Positions 60,623-64,000 of a stretch of 64,000 bases of DNA are shown piece after piece; positions within the stretch are counted from its first letter, which is position 1; each line of letters starts with the position of its first letter. Made by a program: the position numbers and the translations under genes. Source of the stretch: Camellia lanceoleosa (Eukaryota; Streptophyta; Magnoliopsida; Ericales; Theaceae); contig CM045758.1 of assembly GCA_025200525.1 (NCBI GenBank), forward strand, positions 8,242,580-8,306,579. The letters are read 5' to 3'. The notes under the pieces were generated by a model, which saw only the letters and a list, made by a program, of their open reading frames with translations, had not been told where the DNA came from and made no database searches.

Positions 60623-61744
60623 AATAATAGTTGAGGAGGACTAAATGTCACGACCCAAACCCGCCCCTAAGGGTTTAGCATGAATCGCCAAGAATCCGAG
60701 ATTCTTGAAGGCTGCTCTTGATATCTGATACGAGTAGGTCTGGCGGAAGCCAAAACAGTAAATAAACAATGTCCAATGAGCTGTGACAGTCTGTATACAA
60801 GAAGACTTTTTCTGAACACATTCACATGCAAACCAGAACAATAGATACATACATCATATACAGACATTCAGGTTAGGGACCACATCCCTAACATTTAGTA
60901 CAGTACAAGCTTATTCAGTCTATACAAAACAAAGACAGAAAGGGTGGATCTAAAACACCCCAAAAGCCCTAGCTTTATCAGGCTCGGAACCTTGCGGTGA
61001 GGCACATTGGTTGGCTTGACAAAAGAAGTTTAACCCAACGCTCCTAGCTCCGGTCCGGTGCCTGAACACCTACATATATATATAAATAGTGAGCCAAAGC
61101 CCAGTGATTAACAAAATGTGAAAAGAGGTTAAGAATGAATGTCCTTTCAGTATTGAAAACAGTCATCTGTATCAGTATATCAGTTACTTAATCATAGCAA
61201 TCATATGTGGTACATCCAATAGCAAAACAATACAGTAGGTTTTAGCAGACCGAACAGTCAATTGATGGCCATCATATCAGTAAACAGTAGTGGTTCCAAA
61301 CATGGGAACCGACAGAGATCTCTGTGACAGTAGCAGTATAGTAATAGTAAGTTGCTATGGATGCCATGAATACAGTTCACAAATAGGACAAACATTCATT
61401 CAGTAAACAGTGTTATTTCATAAAGCAGTTCAGTAATCCGTTCAGAAAGTAATCTCAATTGAACGTATCTTTACAACATTGTTACTCACAGAGTTCTGAG
61501 CTACAGATAGGCTAGTGAGCGTCCTCGGATGCCAACCCTACACAGTTACAGGATGAACACACACTAAGTTACACACTTAGGAATCAATGATTTAATCCCT
61601 AACTTGACTCGGTGTGGTTCTACATCAATATCCTCATTAAGATGCCTTAAACTAGGCCTAGGAATGCCTAGGATGAAATGAGGATTCAAAGATGCACTTT
61701 AAAACACTTTTCAAATTTTTGCTGAAACAGGGGTCTTGCATGAG

Positions 61745-62050
61745 CGTGTCTTTCTCCGCTCGAGCGGACATGCTGACAAAGGAGCTCCACTCGAGCGTGA
61801 CTTCCCCCGTTCGAGCGGACTGTAAAAGTACTGGATGCACGAAATTCACGCTCGACGGGCGTTCGACCTTTGCTCGAGCGTGAGACACAAATCCTTACTC
61901 AAGCGTGCATTCCCTCGCTCAAGCGGACTGTAAACACATGCAAAGTACTGGATACACGCATTCCCCACTCGAGCGTCACTTTCCCCGCTCGAGCAGACTG
62001 CATGAACTCAGAGTGTACGCTCGAGCGTGGAGTTCCCCACTCGAGCGTGA
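61745..62050 (-). promoter_or_regulatory. CTCGAGCG / CCGCTCGAGCGG repeat cluster in LTR
   Basis: About a dozen copies of (A/G)CTCGAGCG(G/T), grouped in alternating pairs such as ...CCGCTCGAGCGGAC and CCACTCGAGCGTGA. They are separated by near-repeats of ACTGTAAA and GTACTGGAT. CCGCTCGAGCGG is a perfect 12 bp palindrome, also present in the 3' LTR at 32625-32640. Confidence 0.7.
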
Positions 62051-62626
62051 GTCCAAATTATGGAAATTCCAAATTGAACCTTCAAGTTCAAAATCAACTT
62101 TAAATACATCAAATTCGATCATTTTGGGCTAATTTTCTGGAAAACACTTTAAAACCCATAATATGACATGTTTCAAAGGTCAATTTGTAAAATCAAAGCC
62201 CAAAGGTAAGTCAATTTGAACACAATTTCAATAAAACTTCAAGAACACAATGTATATGTAACATGCATGTGTTCAACTAAATTCAAAGCTTCAAATACAT
62301 GCTCCCAAGAGCCAATTCCCTCAAAAACATGATGAATTCATGGATTATAACAATAATATGGACATGCATGCAACAATTTCCATGAAAACCACTCTAAACT
62401 TCATGATATGCACATGCATGCAAGAATTAAGCTTCAATTCAACAATCTAAACCAATTCTTGACTCTAATCTTCAATATATCAAGAACCATGCAAGAACTA
62501 ACTTAAATACAAGTTTAAGAAGATGGTTCCTCTACCATATGCCTTGAATTCAAGATGTAGAAGCTCACATATGCAATCCTCTCTTCAAATCTCTCAATCT
62601 TTCAAGCAAATCTTTCAAGATGAAAC

Positions 62627-62631
<5 letters not shown>

Positions 62632-62667
<36 letters not shown>
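62632..62667. repeat. (CT)n microsatellite
   Basis: About 18 uninterrupted CT dinucleotides inside the LTR. Confidence 0.95.
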
Positions 62668-62669
<2 letters not shown>

Positions 62670-63085
62670 GGTTTGGTCTCAAAGATGAGCAAAATGATGC
62701 AACACATAAACTCTAACAAGACTTAACAAAGTGGCCCACTTCTATGGCATTTTGGTAAATAAAGCCAACTAATGTAATTCAACATTATTTAATCTAATTT
62801 AATCATACAAAATCACATTTCAATTAAATATACCATAAAATCACATAAATTCTAATTAACACATAACACTAATCAATTTCAAATTCACCCGCCGATAAGG
62901 CCTTCAATTTATAATTTAAAACATAAAACATGAACAGATCAATTAACAGTCAAACAGATAGAAATGCATTTAAACTAACACACTCAATCAATCAGTTCAG
63001 AATTTCAGTCAATTCAGTTACTTATCATGATCGATCCACAGTTTAGCGATGTCGATGGTGTATCGATGCTTGATTGTGAGGGTTG

Positions 63086-64000
63086 TCACAGTCTCCCCTC
63101 CTTATAAAGAGTTTGGTCCTCCAAACTCGAATTACCTTCATTTTGGAAGAATACAGGATTCAGTGGGAACAATTCAGGGTATCTCTTCATCATATCGTCT
63201 TCCTTTTCCCAAGTGGCATAAGCGCCACCATGGTTTTGCCAATCAACTTTCACTAACTGAATCTCTTTATTCCTCAACTTCTTGACCCGTCGGTTTACAA
63301 TCTGAATAGGCCGTTCTTCATAAGTGTAGTTATCACTTAGCACTACATGGGTAGGCTCAATCATATGGAAGGGATCCTGGAGGTAATCCCTCAACATTGA
63401 AATATGGAAAACATTGTGCATATGCTCCATTTCAGGTGGAAGTGCCACCGAATTAATCTTTTCAATAATCTCATACGGCCCGACATATCTCGGCGCTAGC
63501 TTACCCTTGACTCCAAAACGAGTCTGGCCTTTCATCGATGTCACTTTAACAAAAACATGATCACCTACTTCATACTCTCTGTCTCACCTTCAGATATCCG
63601 CATAACTTTTCTGTCGGCCTTGTGCGGTTTTCAGTCTCTGTTGAATCAGTTTCACTTTTTCTATGGTTTCATGAACAATTTCGGGCCCAAGCATAGGCCC
63701 ATCTCCAACTTCTGCCCAACAAATCGGAGATCAACATTTTCTGCCATACAAAGCCTCGAAAGGCGCCATACCAATGCTCGAATGAAAACTGTTGTTGTAG
63801 GCAAATTCGGCTAAAGGTAAATGGCTTTCCCAATTTCCTTGAAAATCAAGAACGCATATTCTCAGTAAATCCTCCAGAGTCTGGATGGTTCTTTCTAACT
63901 GGCCATCTGACTGAGGATGGTATGCACTACTCAGTCTCAGTTCAGTACCCAATGCTATCTGTAGGCTTTGCCAGAATCTCGATGTAAACATCGAGTCCTT
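63086..64000 (-). pseudogene. pol C-terminus (integrase and chromodomain-like end), partial
   Basis: The minus frame from 63991 has [20 protein letters not shown] then [12 protein letters not shown], and [20 protein letters not shown], the integrase core end. The linker (KLIQQRLKTAQGRQKSYADI) reaches two TGA stops at 63592-63590 and 63586-63584, six bases apart. EYEVGDHVFVKV and the frame from 63544 then follow with KLAPRYVGPYEIIEKI, VFHISMLRDYL and LVKVDWQNHGGAYATWEKED. It continues through the polypurine tract and stops at TGA formed by the first LTR bases (63086). Except for these CGA-to-TGA-like stops it is well preserved. The N-terminal pol is outside the window. Confidence 0.9.
63091..63103 (-). 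promoter_or_regulatory. polypurine tract of the right-hand gypsy element
   Basis: Minus strand AAGGAGGGGAGAC directly precedes the LTR start TGTGACAACC. Confidence 0.85.

Larger units (their letters stand above)
58534..60645 (-). mobile_element. Ty1/copia fragment (gag to mid-integrase)
   Basis: Carries gag, protease and the first part of integrase on the minus strand. It ends abruptly inside integrase at 58534 where the long LTR begins, and is cut at 60645, 24 bp before the gag ATG, by the LTR of the next element. No copia LTR, RT or RNaseH is in the window. The right-hand remainder may lie beyond the gypsy insertion outside this window. Confidence 0.9.
60646..63090 (-). repeat. 3' LTR of the right-hand gypsy element
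   Basis: 2,445 bp; plus-strand ends TGTCACGACCC and GGGTTGTCACA are inverted with two mismatches. It contains a CTCGAGCG cluster, a (CT)n tract, and a TA-rich run near 61076-61090 that could hold the minus-strand TATA box. Confidence 0.88.
60646..64000 (-). mobile_element. Ty3/gypsy (chromovirus-like) element, 3' part, running off the window
   Basis: The 3' LTR (60646-63090), polypurine tract and pol C-terminus lie in minus orientation. It is inserted just upstream of the copia gag start, with CTAAA (60641-60645) the left half of the expected TSD. The remaining pol, gag, PBS and 5' LTR should lie to the right of 64000. The pol tail with the block LVKVDWQNHGGAYATWE supports a chromovirus-type gypsy. 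Confidence 0.88.

Noticed and set aside
60143..60634. Ser-rich plus-strand protein
   Set aside because: Antisense shadow of copia gag; the serine run is the AGC/AGT microsatellite.

Overview
This is a repeat-dominated, gene-poor stretch of a flowering-plant nuclear genome, probably a eudicot. Evidence for this is the En/Spm-type CACTA transposon, plant-type LINE, Ty3/gypsy and Ty1/copia coding remnants, a plant mobile domain (PMD) gene, and very AT-rich spacers. I find no ordinary host gene, rRNA, tRNA or CRISPR. Nearly all coding capacity belongs to decayed mobile elements, and their nesting can be read from termini and target-site duplications (TSDs).

Layout. 1-896 and 18796-18970 are two halves of one degenerate ~145-165 bp tandem repeat, split by a 17.9 kb CACTA element (897-18795, minus orientation) carrying a TNP2 transposase pseudogene and a Ptta/En/Spm (TNPA-like) pseudogene. 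18971-21575 is AT-rich spacer with one Tourist-like MITE (TTA TSD). A minus-strand LINE (21576-21958 plus 35744-~37100) is split by a ~4.6 kb solo LTR of a Tat/Ogre-like family (21959-35743, TSD CCCAA). That solo LTR is itself split by a chromovirus-like Ty3/gypsy element (25157-34355, TSD TTCCT). A second LTR of the same long-LTR family lies in the opposite orientation (37234-58533, distal end truncated). It is split by a 16.6 kb LTR element (40254-56887, TSD CATGA). A truncated Ty1/copia fragment (58534-60645) follows, then the 3' LTR and 3' pol end of another Ty3/gypsy element that runs off the right edge.

Most interesting object: the 40254-56887 element. Read on the minus strand it has LTR, a tRNA-Arg-like primer-binding site and a shortened gag, no recognisable pol, a polypurine tract and the second LTR. 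On the opposite strand it carries a multi-exon PMD (MAIN-like) gene with its own TATA box. Between that gene and the 3' LTR lie ~3.4 kb of stacked tandem repeats, several of whose monomers are near-perfect hairpins. In one array the hairpin arms change sequence while staying complementary. The PMD promoter has the same CACCGGC/GCCGGTCGGC motif cluster as the element's LTRs. GC-rich, CG-containing dyad clusters occur in all four LTR types in the window.

Limits: alignments were by eye; degenerate gene boundaries are approximate; family names rest on recalled motifs, not searches.
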